Assembly: GCA_035556735.1 (NCBI GenBank)
Contig: DATMFF010000001.1
Coordinates: forward strand, 1-64,000
Length of the DNA stretch: 64,000 bases
Direction of reading: 5' to 3'
Origin: CANJBX01 sp035556735
GTDB taxonomy: Bacteria; Pseudomonadota; Alphaproteobacteria; Rhizobiales; Xanthobacteraceae
Made by a program: the position numbers and the translations under genes. The number at the start of each line of letters is the position of its first letter. Positions within the stretch are counted from its first letter, which is position 1. The notes under the pieces were generated by a model. It did no database searches and was not told the DNA's origin. It saw nothing but the letters and a program-made list of their open reading frames with translations. Positions 34,528 to 43,045 of this stretch are shown here, piece after piece.

Positions 34528-35550
34528 ATGGCGCCGGAGAGCGAGCTGACACAGTGCGCGGAGGTCGCGACGCAGCCGTTTGATGATCCGGAGGCCGAAG
34601 AGCGGCGCGTCATCGTCAACGCGCTGGATCACGGATTTTGCGTCATCGAAGTACGGTTCGACGCAGAGGGCCGCCCTTGCGACTACGTTTTCCTCGAAGT
34701 GAACGGCGCGTTCGAGCGGCTGACCGGGCTGCACGACGCCGTCGGCAGGTCCATGCGTTCGCTCACGCCGGACCACGAGCAGCACTGGTTCGACATCTAC
34801 GGCGAGATCGCGCGCACCGGCGAACCCAAGCGCTTCGTGGCCGAGGCAGCGGCGCTCGCGCGCTGGTACCAGGTGCATGCCTTCCGGCTCGGCGAGCCCG
34901 GCCAGAACAGGGTCGGCATCCTGTTCGACGACATCACCGAGCACAAGCGCAAGGAGGAGCACTACGCGCTGCTCAACCGCGAGATCAACCATCGCGCCCG
35001 CAACATGCTCACGCTGCTCGGCGCGCTGATCCGGCTCACCGGCGGGGAGGACGTCGAGGCCTACAAGGACGCCCTGCTCGGCCGGCTCAACGCGCTGGCG
35101 CGCTCCCAGCAGGTGCTGTCCGAGGGAGGCAGCGATTTTGCGGATTACAGCGAGCTGATCGCGAGCGAGATGGCCCCTTACCTCGCCGACGACATGGCGC
35201 GCGTGCAATATCGCGGGCCCGAAGTCCCGCTCGACAAGCCGACGATGCAGTGCCTCGCCATGGCGCTGCACGAGCTCGCCACCAATGCGGTCAAGTACGG
35301 CGCGCTGTCGGTGCCGGACGGGGCGGTGTCGATCGCCTGGTCATGGGAAGGCGACACGCTGCGCACGCGGTGGACGGAGCGCGGCGGGCCGTGCGTCTCG
35401 CCTCCGACGCGCCAGGGCGTCGGCAGCAGCGTGATCGCGCGCTGCATCCGCGACCAGCTTCGGGGCACCGTCGCGTTCGACTGGCGCAGCGAGGGGCTGC
35501 GCTGCGAGCTCGCCGTCCCGGTCAAGCGCGCGGCGCCGTCCGCCCACTGA
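34528..35550 (+). CDS. HWE-family sensor histidine kinase with PAS domain
   Basis: This 340-residue kinase is probably cytoplasmic, as no membrane segment is seen. A PAS domain covers about residues 25-150 (YVFLEVNGAFERLTGL and GILFDDITEHKRKEE). The phospho-acceptor box reads NREINHRARNMLTLLGALIR, followed by the N-box HELATNAVKYGALS and the WTERGGP motif whose W-x-E defines HWE kinases. ATG 34528 has AAAAGG upstream; in-frame ATGs also occur at 34432 and 34495. There is no response regulator nearby. In this order such kinases often feed the PhyR-EcfG stress pathway. Confidence 0.85.
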   Translation: MAPESELTQCAEVATQPFDDPEAEERRVIVNALDHGFCVIEVRFDAEGRPCDYVFLEVNGAFERLTGLHDAVGRSMRSLTPDHEQHWFDIYGEIARTGEPKRFVAEAAALARWYQVHAFRLGEPGQNRVGILFDDITEHKRKEEHYALLNREINHRARNMLTLLGALIRLTGGEDVEAYKDALLGRLNALARSQQVLSEGGSDFADYSELIASEMAPYLADDMARVQYRGPEVPLDKPTMQCLAMALHELATNAVKYGALSVPDGAVSIAWSWEGDTLRTRWTERGGPCVSPPTRQGVGSSVIARCIRDQLRGTVAFDWRSEGLRCELAVPVKRAAPSAH

Positions 35551-35564
35551 GCCGAGCGCGGACA

Positions 35565-36686
35565 CTAGCGGCCCAGCACCTCCTTGAGCACGCCCACCGC
35601 CTTCTTGTGATCCTCGATGATGATCGCGGTCGGATCGGCGGCCTTGCTGCCGTCGTCGGTGATCAGGCGGCCGGGCCGGTCGGGCGCGCGCCCGAAGCCG
35701 CAGGGCGCGCCGAGCCCGAAGTCGGGCAGATACTTCTTCATCGTGGCGACCTGCGCCTTGAGCCCGCCGGCGCCGTGCAGATGGTGCACCGCGCCCATGT
35801 AGACGCGCGCGCCGTCGTGCTTGAGCGTCTTGAGCGGCTCGAAGAAGGCATCGTCCGCGCGTCCGAGCGTCGGAATGTGCAGGAACTCGACGCTGCGCCC
35901 GGAGGCGTCGACCGCCGCGTTGGAGAGGGTCACCGAGCCCTGCAGCGAGGGCGGCTGCCGCGAGGGCCAGCCGCTCAACGTGCCGAAGCACATGTGATGG
36001 CCGAGGTGCACGGCCTTCGGGATGTGCGGGCAGATCTCGGCCGCCGGCGCGCAGACCATCGCGGCCTCCTTCTGCGCGGCCTCGGGTCCGCGCTCGGCCA
36101 GCGCGACGTCGACCAGGCGGTTCTCGATGGCGAGGTCCCACTGGATGGCGAGGTCGTCGTTGGGGATCATCTCGACGATCTTGTCGACCTCGGCGCGCAA
36201 TGCCTGCGTGAAGCCGGGCACGACCTTGGGCACGTCCTCGTCGGGGAAGAAGTAGCGCACCGCGCTGTAGGTGAGCGGGATGGCGACCTGGAAGCGCACG
36301 CGCTGCGGGATGACGCCGGCCTTCTTCATGTAGCGGAACAGCGCATAGGAGGCGACCGCGTCGCGCGCGAAGCCGAGCCGCCAGCCGGGATCGCCGAAGC
36401 GCACCTGCTTGACGCCGGGCTTGACGCGGAAGCCGAACTCGTCGTGGCGACCGCGCGGCCACCACTGCTCGACGCCGTTCTCCGGCTCGGGATACTTGAC
36501 GGTCTCGATCTCCGGGTGGCCGTTGAAGACGCGGAAGGCGACGCCGTCGATCCAGTAGCGGCGCGTGCCGATCTCGCCGTCCGGCATGTAGTCGAGCCAC
36601 GGCCCGAGCGCGCCGCCGAAGATCTCGAACGACTGCTCCGCAGTCTCGCACGGCAGGCTGCCGGGGAGAAAAAGTTCGCCGGACAT
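35565..36686 (-). CDS. MetE C-terminal-like TIM-barrel protein of unknown substrate (1)
   Basis: This is a 373-residue protein. The motif HLGHHMCFGT near residue 222 and GAPCGFGR near 330 place a His, Cys and Cys where cobalamin-independent methionine synthase binds zinc. The rest is divergent (PDGEIGTRRYWI at the N-terminus). I infer a zinc-dependent thiol or alkyl transferase-like barrel. The start at 36686 has CAGGAGACTCC upstream. It is monocistronic and convergent with the histidine kinase. A second, more canonical MetE-like gene is at 56488-57672. Confidence 0.6.
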   Translation of the reverse strand: MSGELFLPGSLPCETAEQSFEIFGGALGPWLDYMPDGEIGTRRYWIDGVAFRVFNGHPEIETVKYPEPENGVEQWWPRGRHDEFGFRVKPGVKQVRFGDPGWRLGFARDAVASYALFRYMKKAGVIPQRVRFQVAIPLTYSAVRYFFPDEDVPKVVPGFTQALRAEVDKIVEMIPNDDLAIQWDLAIENRLVDVALAERGPEAAQKEAAMVCAPAAEICPHIPKAVHLGHHMCFGTLSGWPSRQPPSLQGSVTLSNAAVDASGRSVEFLHIPTLGRADDAFFEPLKTLKHDGARVYMGAVHHLHGAGGLKAQVATMKKYLPDFGLGAPCGFGRAPDRPGRLITDDGSKAADPTAIIIEDHKKAVGVLKEVLGR

Positions 36687-36846
36687 GGAGTCTCCTGAGG
36701 GATTTCGACGCCGCGAGGCGCAGATGAGGCGCGCCAAGTCTGCGTCGCTTCTCACGCCATGACAACCACCGCATGCCGCAGTGCGGGAGGAATTGCGCGA
36801 GCACGACCCTCGCCGAAACCGGCGTCCGGCTTGTCGCGATCGCGCG

Positions 36847-37458
36847 TCAGAGCTCGATCACGAGATTGGGCAGCTCGTCGCGGTTGTGCGGGCCGGCGGG
36901 AAAGTGCGTCGCCAGCACGCGGCTGCAGCGCGCGATGGCGGCGACGAGGCCGTCGGCGGGGCGCCCCTCGCGCATCGCCGCGACAAGGACCGCGACCGCG
37001 CCGTCCCAGGTGCCGGGATCGACCTTCCGGTCGATGCCCGCGTCGGCGACGATCTCGGCATAGCGCTCGGCTTCCGACAGGAAGATCAGCACGCCGGTGC
37101 GGCGCTCGGTCTGGTGCAGGCCGTGCGCGAGGAACTGGCGCATGGCTTCCGCATGGGCGCGGTCGCGCTTGGCGCGCGCGGGCACGACCATCATCCGGAT
37201 GCGCGGCAGCGAGAGCAGCAGCAGGCCGGCGAGGAACACGGCGAGCTGGGCGAGATAGATCACGCGCGCCGGCCACTGCGTGAGGTAGATCAGCGGCAGC
37301 GGCACGAGCAGTGCGACGAGCGCCGCCCACGCCAGCGGGACGAGGGCATAGCTGCTCGAGGCACGCGCGATCACGCAATAGATCTCGCCCGCGGTCTGCG
37401 TCTCCGCCTCGCGGATGGCCGCCACGATGCGCGCGCGGTCCTCTTCGCTCAGGTCCAT
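36847..37458 (-). CDS. TPM-domain membrane protein
   Basis: This 203-residue protein has an N-terminal TPM segment (EDRARIVAAIREAETQTAGEI), two central membrane helices near residues 38-90 (VPLAWAALVALLVPLPLIYL and a second), and a C-terminal TPM half with RTGVLIFLSEAERYAEIVAD. It is the third gene of lemA-TPM-TPM and starts 1 bp after the gene before it. The family is thought to act in envelope or membrane-protein quality control (Psb32/YgcG type). Confidence 0.8.
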   Translation of the reverse strand: MDLSEEDRARIVAAIREAETQTAGEIYCVIARASSSYALVPLAWAALVALLVPLPLIYLTQWPARVIYLAQLAVFLAGLLLLSLPRIRMMVVPARAKRDRAHAEAMRQFLAHGLHQTERRTGVLIFLSEAERYAEIVADAGIDRKVDPGTWDGAVAVLVAAMREGRPADGLVAAIARCSRVLATHFPAGPHNRDELPNLVIEL

Positions 37459-37459
37459 C

Positions 37460-38239
37460 TCACCAGCTCCCCGAGGATCCGCCGCCGCCGAAGGACCCGC
37501 CGCCTCCGGAGAAGCCCCCGCCCGACGAGCCGCCGGACGAGCCCCCGCCCCAGCCGCCGGGGACGATCACCGGCGGACCGGCGCCCCACATGCCGCGCCG
37601 CCCCCGCCGGATGCCGTGGCCGCGCGACATCATGCGCACGACGATGATGAAGATCACGATCAGCAGGATGATCGTGCCGATGTCCACGCCCTCGGGCGCC
37701 GCCTCCGGGCGCTTGGCGGCGCGCTCCTTCCACTCCTGCGCATTGCCGCTGAGCACCTCGATGATGTCGTCGGTGCCGCGCGTGACGCCGCCCGCAAAGT
37801 CGCCGGCGCGGAAGCGCGGCAGGATCGCGTTCTCGATGATGAGGCGGCTGACCGCGTCGGTGAGCGTGCCCTCGAGGCCGTATCCGACCTCGATGCGCAC
37901 CTTGCGCTCGTTCGGCGCGACGATCAGCAGCGCGCCGTTGTTCTCGCCCTTCTGGCCGATGCCCCAGTGACGGCCGAGCTGATAGCCGTAGTCCTCGATC
38001 GAGGTGCCCTGCAGCGACTTGAGCGTCACGACCACCAGCTGGATGCGGCTCTTCGCCTCCAGCTCCGCCAGCTTCTGCTCGATGAGGCTGCGCGTCTGCA
38101 GGTCGAGGATCGCCGCCTCGTCGACGACGCGCCCGCTCAGGGCCGGAAACGTCAGCGCCTGCGCGCCGGCCGCGGCAATAACGAGGAGAAGCGCGGCCGC
38201 AAGGCAGGCGAAAGCAGGAAACCGCAGCGCTCGCGGCAT
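37460..38239 (-). CDS. TPM-domain protein, YgcG/Psb32 type with glycine-rich tail
   Basis: This 259-residue exported protein has an N-terminal signal peptide (LAAALLLVIAAAGAQA) and a TPM domain at about residues 35-170 (GRVVDEAAILD; LLIVAPNERKVRIEVGYGLEG). A membrane helix GTIILLIVIFIIVVRMM follows near 198. The tail is almost pure Gly/Ser and ends in SGSW. The domain faces the periplasm. It starts 15 bp after the lemA stop. Confidence 0.88.
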   Translation of the reverse strand: MPRALRFPAFACLAAALLLVIAAAGAQALTFPALSGRVVDEAAILDLQTRSLIEQKLAELEAKSRIQLVVVTLKSLQGTSIEDYGYQLGRHWGIGQKGENNGALLIVAPNERKVRIEVGYGLEGTLTDAVSRLIIENAILPRFRAGDFAGGVTRGTDDIIEVLSGNAQEWKERAAKRPEAAPEGVDIGTIILLIVIFIIVVRMMSRGHGIRRGRRGMWGAGPPVIVPGGWGGGSSGGSSGGGFSGGGGSFGGGGSSGSW

Positions 38240-38254
38240 GAGGGCGCGCGCCCG

Positions 38255-38857
38255 CTAGAACTTCACGGCCGGCGGCCGCCGCACGTCCTCGGCGACCGTG
38301 AAAGTTTCCATCGGCTTGTGCCCCGCGTAGAGCGTCTTGGCCCAGAGGATGCCGGGGAACGTCCGCAGCTCGGTGTTGTAGGCGCGCACGGCCTCGATGT
38401 AGTCGCGGCGGGCGACGGCGATGCGGTTCTCGGTGCCCTCGAGCTGCGACTGCAGCGCGAGGAAGTTCTGGTTGGACTTGAGGTCGGGATAGCTCTCCGA
38501 CACGGCGATCAGCCGCCCGAGCGCGCTGGAGAGCTCGCGCTGCGCGTCCTGGAACTGCTTGAACTTCGCAGGATCGGTCGCAGCGTCAGGCGTGATCTGC
38601 ACCGAGGTTGCCTTGGCGCGCGCGTTGACCACGGCTTCGAGCGTCTCGCGCTCCTGCTTGGCGTAGCCACGCACGGTCTCCACCAGGTTGGGCACGAGAT
38701 CGGCGCGGCGCTGATACTGATTGTTCACATCGGCGAGCTTGGCCTTCGCCTCCTCCTCCAGCGTCGGGATGGTGTTGATCCCGCAGCCGGCGAGCGTGAC
38801 CGCGATCGTTAAAATGAGAGGGATTTGGAGTGCGAGGCGGCGGATGCTGGCTGTCAT
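38255..38857 (-). CDS. lemA: LemA-family lipoprotein
   Basis: This 200-residue protein begins with a lipoprotein signal ending in TLAGC (lipobox). The LemA helical domain follows (NNQYQRRADLVPNLVETVRG; ETLEAVVNARAKAT; NFLALQSQLEGTENRIAVAR; YNTELRTFPG). GGGAGAG sets the start at 38857. It is the first gene of an operon with two TPM proteins, a widespread neighbourhood. The molecular function is unknown. A CGGAAC/GTTCCG inverted repeat at 38914-38930 lies in the divergent promoter region. Confidence 0.88.
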   Translation of the reverse strand: MTASIRRLALQIPLILTIAVTLAGCGINTIPTLEEEAKAKLADVNNQYQRRADLVPNLVETVRGYAKQERETLEAVVNARAKATSVQITPDAATDPAKFKQFQDAQRELSSALGRLIAVSESYPDLKSNQNFLALQSQLEGTENRIAVARRDYIEAVRAYNTELRTFPGILWAKTLYAGHKPMETFTVAEDVRRPPAVKF

Positions 38858-39006
38858 GCGTCTCTCCCGATCAGTCGTGCCGCGGCATGCGCTCCGGCTG
38901 ATGAATTCAATATCGGAACTCCGGGTTCCGGCGTACCACCCCATCGTATCGAACCTTTGCCACGACCCGGCGTTGAGCCGCATCGCCTCAGACGCGGAGT
39001 CTGTCA

Positions 39007-39381
39007 ATGAGCATATTCGGCAGCATCATGTCCGCAATTTTCGGCAAGGCACCGGAGGCCCAGGCCGGCACAGCCAAAGACACGACGGCGTCCCCGCCGA
39101 CCGTCCCGGGCGCCGGCCCCTCCGGGGTCGACGTGGAAGGCGTCCTTACGCAGCTCGCCGCAGCCAAGACGGAAAAGCTGGACTGGCGTCACTCGATCGT
39201 CGACCTGATGAAGGTCCTCGATCTCGACAGCAGCTTCGCGGCCCGCAAGCAGCTCGCCATGGAGCTCAACTACAAGGGCGACACCAAGGATTCGGCGGCC
39301 ATGAACATCTGGCTGCACAAGCAGGTGATGCAGAAGCTGGCAGACAACGGCGGCAAGGTTCCGGCGGAGCTGATGCACTGA
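39007..39381 (+). CDS. DUF3597 domain protein
   Basis: This 124-residue protein starts with the hydrophobic SIFGSIMSAIFGKA, has a proline/threonine-rich linker (about residues 18-45), and then a conserved helical domain LDWRHSIVDLMKVLDLDSS, ARKQLAMELNY, NIWLHKQVMQKLADNGGKVP. This fits DUF3597, which has a LysM-like fold in related proteins, but the function is unknown. It is followed after 2 bp by a small hydrophilic protein gene. Confidence 0.82.
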   Translation: MSIFGSIMSAIFGKAPEAQAGTAKDTTASPPTVPGAGPSGVDVEGVLTQLAAAKTEKLDWRHSIVDLMKVLDLDSSFAARKQLAMELNYKGDTKDSAAMNIWLHKQVMQKLADNGGKVPAELMH

Positions 39382-39383
39382 CC

Positions 39384-39554
39384 ATGACCGGCGCACGCAA
39401 CCGCGGCGACACCTCGGAGCGGCCGACCGAGGACGACATCCAGCGCGAGAAACTCGGCCCGCGCGGCGTGCCGGGCGCGCCGGACCCGTCGAAGATGACG
39501 CCCCAGCGCGAGAAGAAGACCCCCAAGCACATCGATCCGGGCCAGACCGCCTGA
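39384..39554 (+). CDS. small hydrophilic protein of unknown function
   Basis: A 56-residue, charged, proline-rich and probably disordered protein (EDDIQREKLGPRGVPGAPDP). It starts 2 bp after the DUF3597 stop, so it is likely coupled with it. I recognise no family. The composition resembles small stress-induced hydrophilins of this order. Confidence 0.5.
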   Translation: MTGARNRGDTSERPTEDDIQREKLGPRGVPGAPDPSKMTPQREKKTPKHIDPGQTA

Positions 39555-39557
39555 GGT

Positions 39558-39582
39558 GGAACCAACGCCGGGAGTGGCGGTT
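39558..39582 (+). promoter_or_regulatory. possible EcfG-type promoter (imperfect)
   Basis: GGAAC (39558-39562), 16 bases, then GGTT instead of CGTT, about 118 bp upstream of the GlsB-like stress gene at 39700. One mismatch in the -10 makes this a weak candidate. Confidence 0.35.
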
Positions 39583-39699
39583 ATCTGACACCGCTGCCGG
39601 CGTCATCGCTTCGGGCTGGATCGCTCCGCCGAACACGGCGATGATGCGGCGCAGACAGTGGCCGATCACACAGGACCCGATCACGCAGGAAGGTGTCGC

Positions 39700-39957
39700 A
39701 TGAGCCTCATCTGGACGATCATCATCGGCTTCATCGCCGGCTTGCTCGCGAAATTCATCATGCCGGGCGACAACGAGCCGCGCGGCTTCATCATCACGAC
39801 GCTGCTCGGCATCGCCGGCGCCTTCGTGGCCACCTACCTCGGCCAGGCGGTCGGATTCTATCACGCGGGCGAGGCCGCGGGACTCATCGGCGCGGTCGTG
39901 GGCGCGATCATCGTGCTGGCGGTGTGGGGCGCTTTCACCGCGCGCCGGCCGGTGTAG
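39700..39957 (+). CDS. GlsB/YeaQ/YmgE-family stress-response membrane protein
   Basis: An 85-residue protein made of three hydrophobic glycine-rich segments (LIWTIIIGFIAGLLAKFIMPG; FIITTLLGIAGAFVATYLG; AAGLIGAVVGAIIVLAVWG), the transglycosylase-associated (PF04226) pattern. The AGGAAGG ribosome site selects ATG 39700 over 39658. It sits in the inner membrane and is commonly induced in general stress, fitting the possible EcfG promoter upstream. Confidence 0.85.
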   Translation: MSLIWTIIIGFIAGLLAKFIMPGDNEPRGFIITTLLGIAGAFVATYLGQAVGFYHAGEAAGLIGAVVGAIIVLAVWGAFTARRPV

Positions 39958-40094
39958 GCGGCAGCTCCAAGCCAAGATTTGCCGGGACATTCCGGCGCGA
40001 ACGCCCGGCACGGCGTCGTGCGGCGCATTTGCGCATGCGCGCGCTGTTGTATTTCCCCGCCGGCTTGCCCATGGTGCGCGCGACGTTTGGGATC

Positions 40095-40574
40095 ATGGTG
40101 AATCGCAACGTGCTTCGTCCGACAATCACGCTCCGCCCGACATTTGCCGCCGCCGCGCTGTTCGCGGCGTTCCCTGCGAGCGCGCAGACGAGCGACCTGT
40201 TCGGCACCTGGCAGACCGGCGACGGGCAGGCGCGCATCCGCGTGGAGCGCTGCGGCGCCAATGCCTGCGGCAGCATCGTATGGCTGCGCGACCCGGTCGA
40301 CCGCATGACCGGGCGGCCGCAGGTCGACGACAAGAACCAGGATCCCGGCAAGCGCGGGCGGCCGATCCTGGGTCTGCAGATCCTCACCATGCGGCCCGGC
40401 GCCAACGGGGCGTGGTCCGGCCCGATCTACAACGCCGACGACGGCAATACCTATGCGACGACCATCACGCTGCAGTCGCCGTCGATGCTGACCGTGCGCG
40501 GCTGCTTCGCGCTGATGTGCGGCGACGATCGCTGGACGAAGGTCGAAGGCGAGCGCAACGAACGCAGACGTTAG
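40095..40574 (+). CDS. DUF2147 family exported protein
   Basis: A 159-residue protein with a signal peptide ending in FPASAQ (about residue 31) followed by a DUF2147 domain: LFGTWQTGDGQARIRVERC, CGSIVWLRDP, GLQILTMRP, GPIYNADDGNTYATTITLQ, and GCFALMCGDDRWTKV. Four cysteines could form disulphides. In-frame ATGs at 40035 and 40071 are less likely because they add sequence before the signal peptide; GGGA precedes 40095. The family is periplasmic, lipocalin-like and of unknown role. Confidence 0.82.
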   Translation: MVNRNVLRPTITLRPTFAAAALFAAFPASAQTSDLFGTWQTGDGQARIRVERCGANACGSIVWLRDPVDRMTGRPQVDDKNQDPGKRGRPILGLQILTMRPGANGAWSGPIYNADDGNTYATTITLQSPSMLTVRGCFALMCGDDRWTKVEGERNERRR

Positions 40575-40604
40575 GCCCCGCAAGCGCCCGCGCGCTGGTT
40601 CATC

Positions 40605-40844
40605 TCAATAGCCCCAGGCGGCCCAGTCGTGCAGCGACGTGCGCCGCAGCACGCGGCCCCCGTCGCGCGCGAGCTGCGCGGCGCGGGTGGCGCAGTCATG
40701 GTCGGGCGGCAGCCCGCAACGGCGCCAGCGCTCGCAGTCGCCGCAGACGAAATCAGTGCGCCGCCGGCGCATCGCCAGCAGGCTGAGCGTCGCGCGCAAC
40801 CGCGACGTGGTCGCCAGCCGCTGCATGGTCTCGAGTGCACGCAT
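40605..40844 (-). CDS. small cysteine-containing protein behind a FixK box
   Basis: This 79-residue protein has a basic N-terminal helix (MRALETMQRLATTSRLRATL), then FVCGDCERWRRCGLPPDHDC. The spacing C-xx-C-x5-C-x7-C could hold a metal ion or Fe-S cluster. The AGGGAGAG ribosome site supports ATG 40844. A perfect FNR/FixK box (40892-40905) and a TATATG -10-like sequence precede it, so it is probably made under low oxygen. I do not recognise a named family. Confidence 0.65.
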   Translation of the reverse strand: MRALETMQRLATTSRLRATLSLLAMRRRRTDFVCGDCERWRRCGLPPDHDCATRAAQLARDGGRVLRRTSLHDWAAWGY

Positions 40845-40891
40845 GTGGTCTCTCCCTCGCGCTCACAAAACATATAGCGCGGACATCGTCC

Positions 40892-40905
40892 TTGATCGGG
40901 ATCAA
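40892..40905 (-). promoter_or_regulatory. perfect FixK/FNR box
   Basis: TTGATCGGGATCAA is an exact TTGAT-N4-ATCAA palindrome centred 54 bp upstream of ATG 40844. A -10-like TATATG (minus strand, 40876-40871) lies about 24 bp downstream, which fits an activator site near -41.5. Confidence 0.75.
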
Positions 40906-41113
40906 ATGGAACTTTAACACGCCACGCCACATAACATTGCAACAACCGCGCAAGCGACTCGTTCAAGGATTCGCCACGCTGATGAACCACGCTTGAAGCA
41001 TCGGTGCGGAGGCCATTCAGCGAACGTGCGAGATAAAGTCGGCTTCATGTACCCGCGCCGCGGGCGATTGCGCAAGATGCGATCGATCCGCAGCAAGTGA
41101 ACCGGAGAGACCG

Positions 41114-41350
41114 ATGGCCAGACCGCATTCGATCGCCGCCGCCATCGACAGCGCGCCCGTCGAGCTGGAGTTGCGTCGCAATCCGCCGCCGTCGCACTAT
41201 CTCGCGAGCGGTGCGCCGCAGGAGTGCGCGCATTGCGGCAGCGCGTTCGGACAGCGTCAGCGCCTGCCGGCCTGCTGGCGCGGCGCCGACGAGCGCTACT
41301 ACTGCAGCGAAGCCTGCGCGGACGCGGCGCGGCGAAAGACCGCAGCATAG
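41114..41350 (+). CDS. small zinc-ribbon-like protein
   Basis: This 78-residue protein has the cysteine pattern C-xx-C (ECAHCGSAF, near residues 38-41) and C-xxx-C (YYCSEACADAA, near 64-68), plus a third single Cys, suggesting a zinc site. The GGAGAG ribosome site lies 7 bases before the ATG. The family is not recognised beyond small Rhizobiales zinc-ribbon proteins. Monocistronic. Confidence 0.65.
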   Translation: MARPHSIAAAIDSAPVELELRRNPPPSHYLASGAPQECAHCGSAFGQRQRLPACWRGADERYYCSEACADAARRKTAA

Positions 41351-41368
41351 CGCGGCCTCAGCACGGAC

Positions 41369-41385
41369 TGCGGCGCGACGCCGCA
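41369..41385. terminator. short hairpin between convergent genes
   Basis: Arms TGCGGCG (41369-41375) and CGCCGCA (41379-41385) with a CGA loop, placed between the convergent zinc-ribbon and DUF924 genes. Confidence 0.5.
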
Positions 41386-41404
41386 ATCCTCCCCAACCGG
41401 CCGT

Positions 41405-41986
41405 TCAGCCGGCGAAACCACCCGCATCGAGGAAGCGCTGCTCCTCCGCCGTCATCTGCCGGCCGAGGATCGGATTGCGATGCGGGAAACGGCCGAAGCG
41501 GCGCACGATGTCGCGGTGGCGCTCGGCCTGCGCGAGCTGCGGCGGCCCGAGCCGGCAGCTCAGCTCGACCGAGCGTTCCTGGTCGTCGATGCTCTCGGAA
41601 TGGCCGAACGGCAGATAGAAGAACACCTGCATCTGCGCCTCGACCAGCCAGTCGTGGCCGACCGCGATGGCGGCGACCGCGGCTTCGCGCGCCATCGCGT
41701 CGGTCGCATACATGCGCGGGGTGCCGCGGAAGGCGTTGCGCGGGAACTGATCGAGCAGCAGCAGCAGTCCCAGCGCGCCGGTCGGCGTCGCAAGCCAGCC
41801 GACGCAGTCGCCGCGCGCGGCTTTCTCATGCAGCGCGAGGAATGCCTCGCGGAAGGCCTGATCGAAGGCCGCGTCCTTCGCGAACCAGCGCTCCGGGCCG
41901 GCGGCGCGCCAGAAGTCGACGACAGCGACGGCCTCGGCATGCGGCACGCGCACCAGCGCGAGGGTTGCCCGGGCCGCGGCGTTCAC
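41405..41986 (-). CDS. DUF924 family protein
   Basis: This 193-residue helical protein has the DUF924 marks VVDFWRAAGPERWFAKDAAF, LLLDQFPRNAFRGT, and FFYLPFGHSESIDDQERSV. The start is a GTG at 41986, with GGGAGGG upstream, forming a GTGA overlap with the stop of the NmrA-like gene, so the two are coupled. The family resembles a TPR-like fold and its function is unknown. Confidence 0.85.
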   Translation of the reverse strand: MNAAARATLALVRVPHAEAVAVVDFWRAAGPERWFAKDAAFDQAFREAFLALHEKAARGDCVGWLATPTGALGLLLLLDQFPRNAFRGTPRMYATDAMAREAAVAAIAVGHDWLVEAQMQVFFYLPFGHSESIDDQERSVELSCRLGPPQLAQAERHRDIVRRFGRFPHRNPILGRQMTAEEQRFLDAGGFAG

Positions 41987-42978
41987 AGTTGCCCTCCCGC
42001 GCGCAGGAGCGATGCGGATGCCACCGGCATGCCCACCTCGCGCAGCGAGCGCGTCGCATGCTCGTCCGACTCGTCGGCGGCGGCGGCAAGCGCGGTCCAG
42101 TTCTGCCGCACCGCCCACTCGGAAAAGGTCGCGGGCGCGACGGACAGTTCGGCCGATGCCGCAGCGCCATCGACCGCGAGCGGCGAGACCGCCGCGTTGC
42201 CGGCCCAGGCGTAGAACGCGGCGGTCTCCTCGCCGATGGCGCCGCCGCGGGTGGCGTTGAGCCCGGCGGCAAGCACCGCCGGCGGCATGGGAACATAGGC
42301 GATGGGGCGGCAGACGACCGCCGACAGGCACTGCGCAAGCTGCGGGCCGGTCAGCGCCTGCGGCCCGCCGACATCGAAGGCACGCCCGGCGAGATCGGGC
42401 CGCGCCAGCGCCGCCACGACGAAGCGCGCAAAATCGTTCACGTCGATCCACGACACCGGCACGTCGGAGGGCAGCGGGCAGGCAAGCACGCCCTTACGCA
42501 TGATCGCGCGCGCCGACCCGCGGGTCGCGAGGTTGTCCATGTAGAGCGTGGGGCGCAGCACGATGGCGGGGATTCCCGCTGCGCGCAGATAGGCTTCCGT
42601 CTCCGCCATGGCGTCGGCGAACGCCGCGCCTGCGGGTGTTCCCGGCACCGGTCCGCTGGTGTTGAGGACGAAGAGCTTCACGCGCGCCGCCTTGGCGGCG
42701 TCGATCGCGTCGCGCCCGAAGCGCGCGAGCAGGGCGCGATCGCCAAGCTGCGGCAGCGTGAGCACGACCTTCTCGGCCGCACGGCTGGCGAGCAGCAGGC
42801 GGGCCGGATCGGCGAGATCGCCGCGCACGATGTCGACCGCCTGGCCGAATGGATTGCGTGTGCCCGGGCGCAGGAACACGCGCACCGTGGCGCGCGCGGC
42901 GAGCGCAGCGCGCACGATGGCCGAGCCCTGCGCGCCGGCGGCGCCGTAGACCAGCACCGAGCCAAATGACTTCGACAT
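41983..42978 (-). CDS. NmrA-like NAD(P)-binding oxidoreductase
   Basis: A 331-residue atypical short-chain dehydrogenase. The N-terminal Rossmann motif reads VLVYGAAGAQGSAIVRAAL, and the central VLRPTLYMDN is typical of NmrA/HSCARG-type proteins that sense or use NADPH. No YxxxK catalytic pair is evident. GGGAGGT precedes the ATG. Divergent from a LysR gene, which probably regulates it together with DUF924. Confidence 0.83.
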   Translation of the reverse strand: MSKSFGSVLVYGAAGAQGSAIVRAALAARATVRVFLRPGTRNPFGQAVDIVRGDLADPARLLLASRAAEKVVLTLPQLGDRALLARFGRDAIDAAKAARVKLFVLNTSGPVPGTPAGAAFADAMAETEAYLRAAGIPAIVLRPTLYMDNLATRGSARAIMRKGVLACPLPSDVPVSWIDVNDFARFVVAALARPDLAGRAFDVGGPQALTGPQLAQCLSAVVCRPIAYVPMPPAVLAAGLNATRGGAIGEETAAFYAWAGNAAVSPLAVDGAAASAELSVAPATFSEWAVRQNWTALAAAADESDEHATRSLREVGMPVASASLLRAGGQL

Positions 42979-43045
42979 GACGACCTCCCATTTCCCTGTT
43001 CCGGCCGCACCGAGCGGCTGCCTCCCCGGTATCGCGCTTGGCACC

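Noticed and set aside
41405..42451. 348-codon version of the DUF924 gene
   Set aside because: The upstream 155 codons are antisense-like, arginine-rich sequence overlapping the NmrA gene in another frame. GTG 41986 with GGGAGGG and a GTGA overlap explains the real start.
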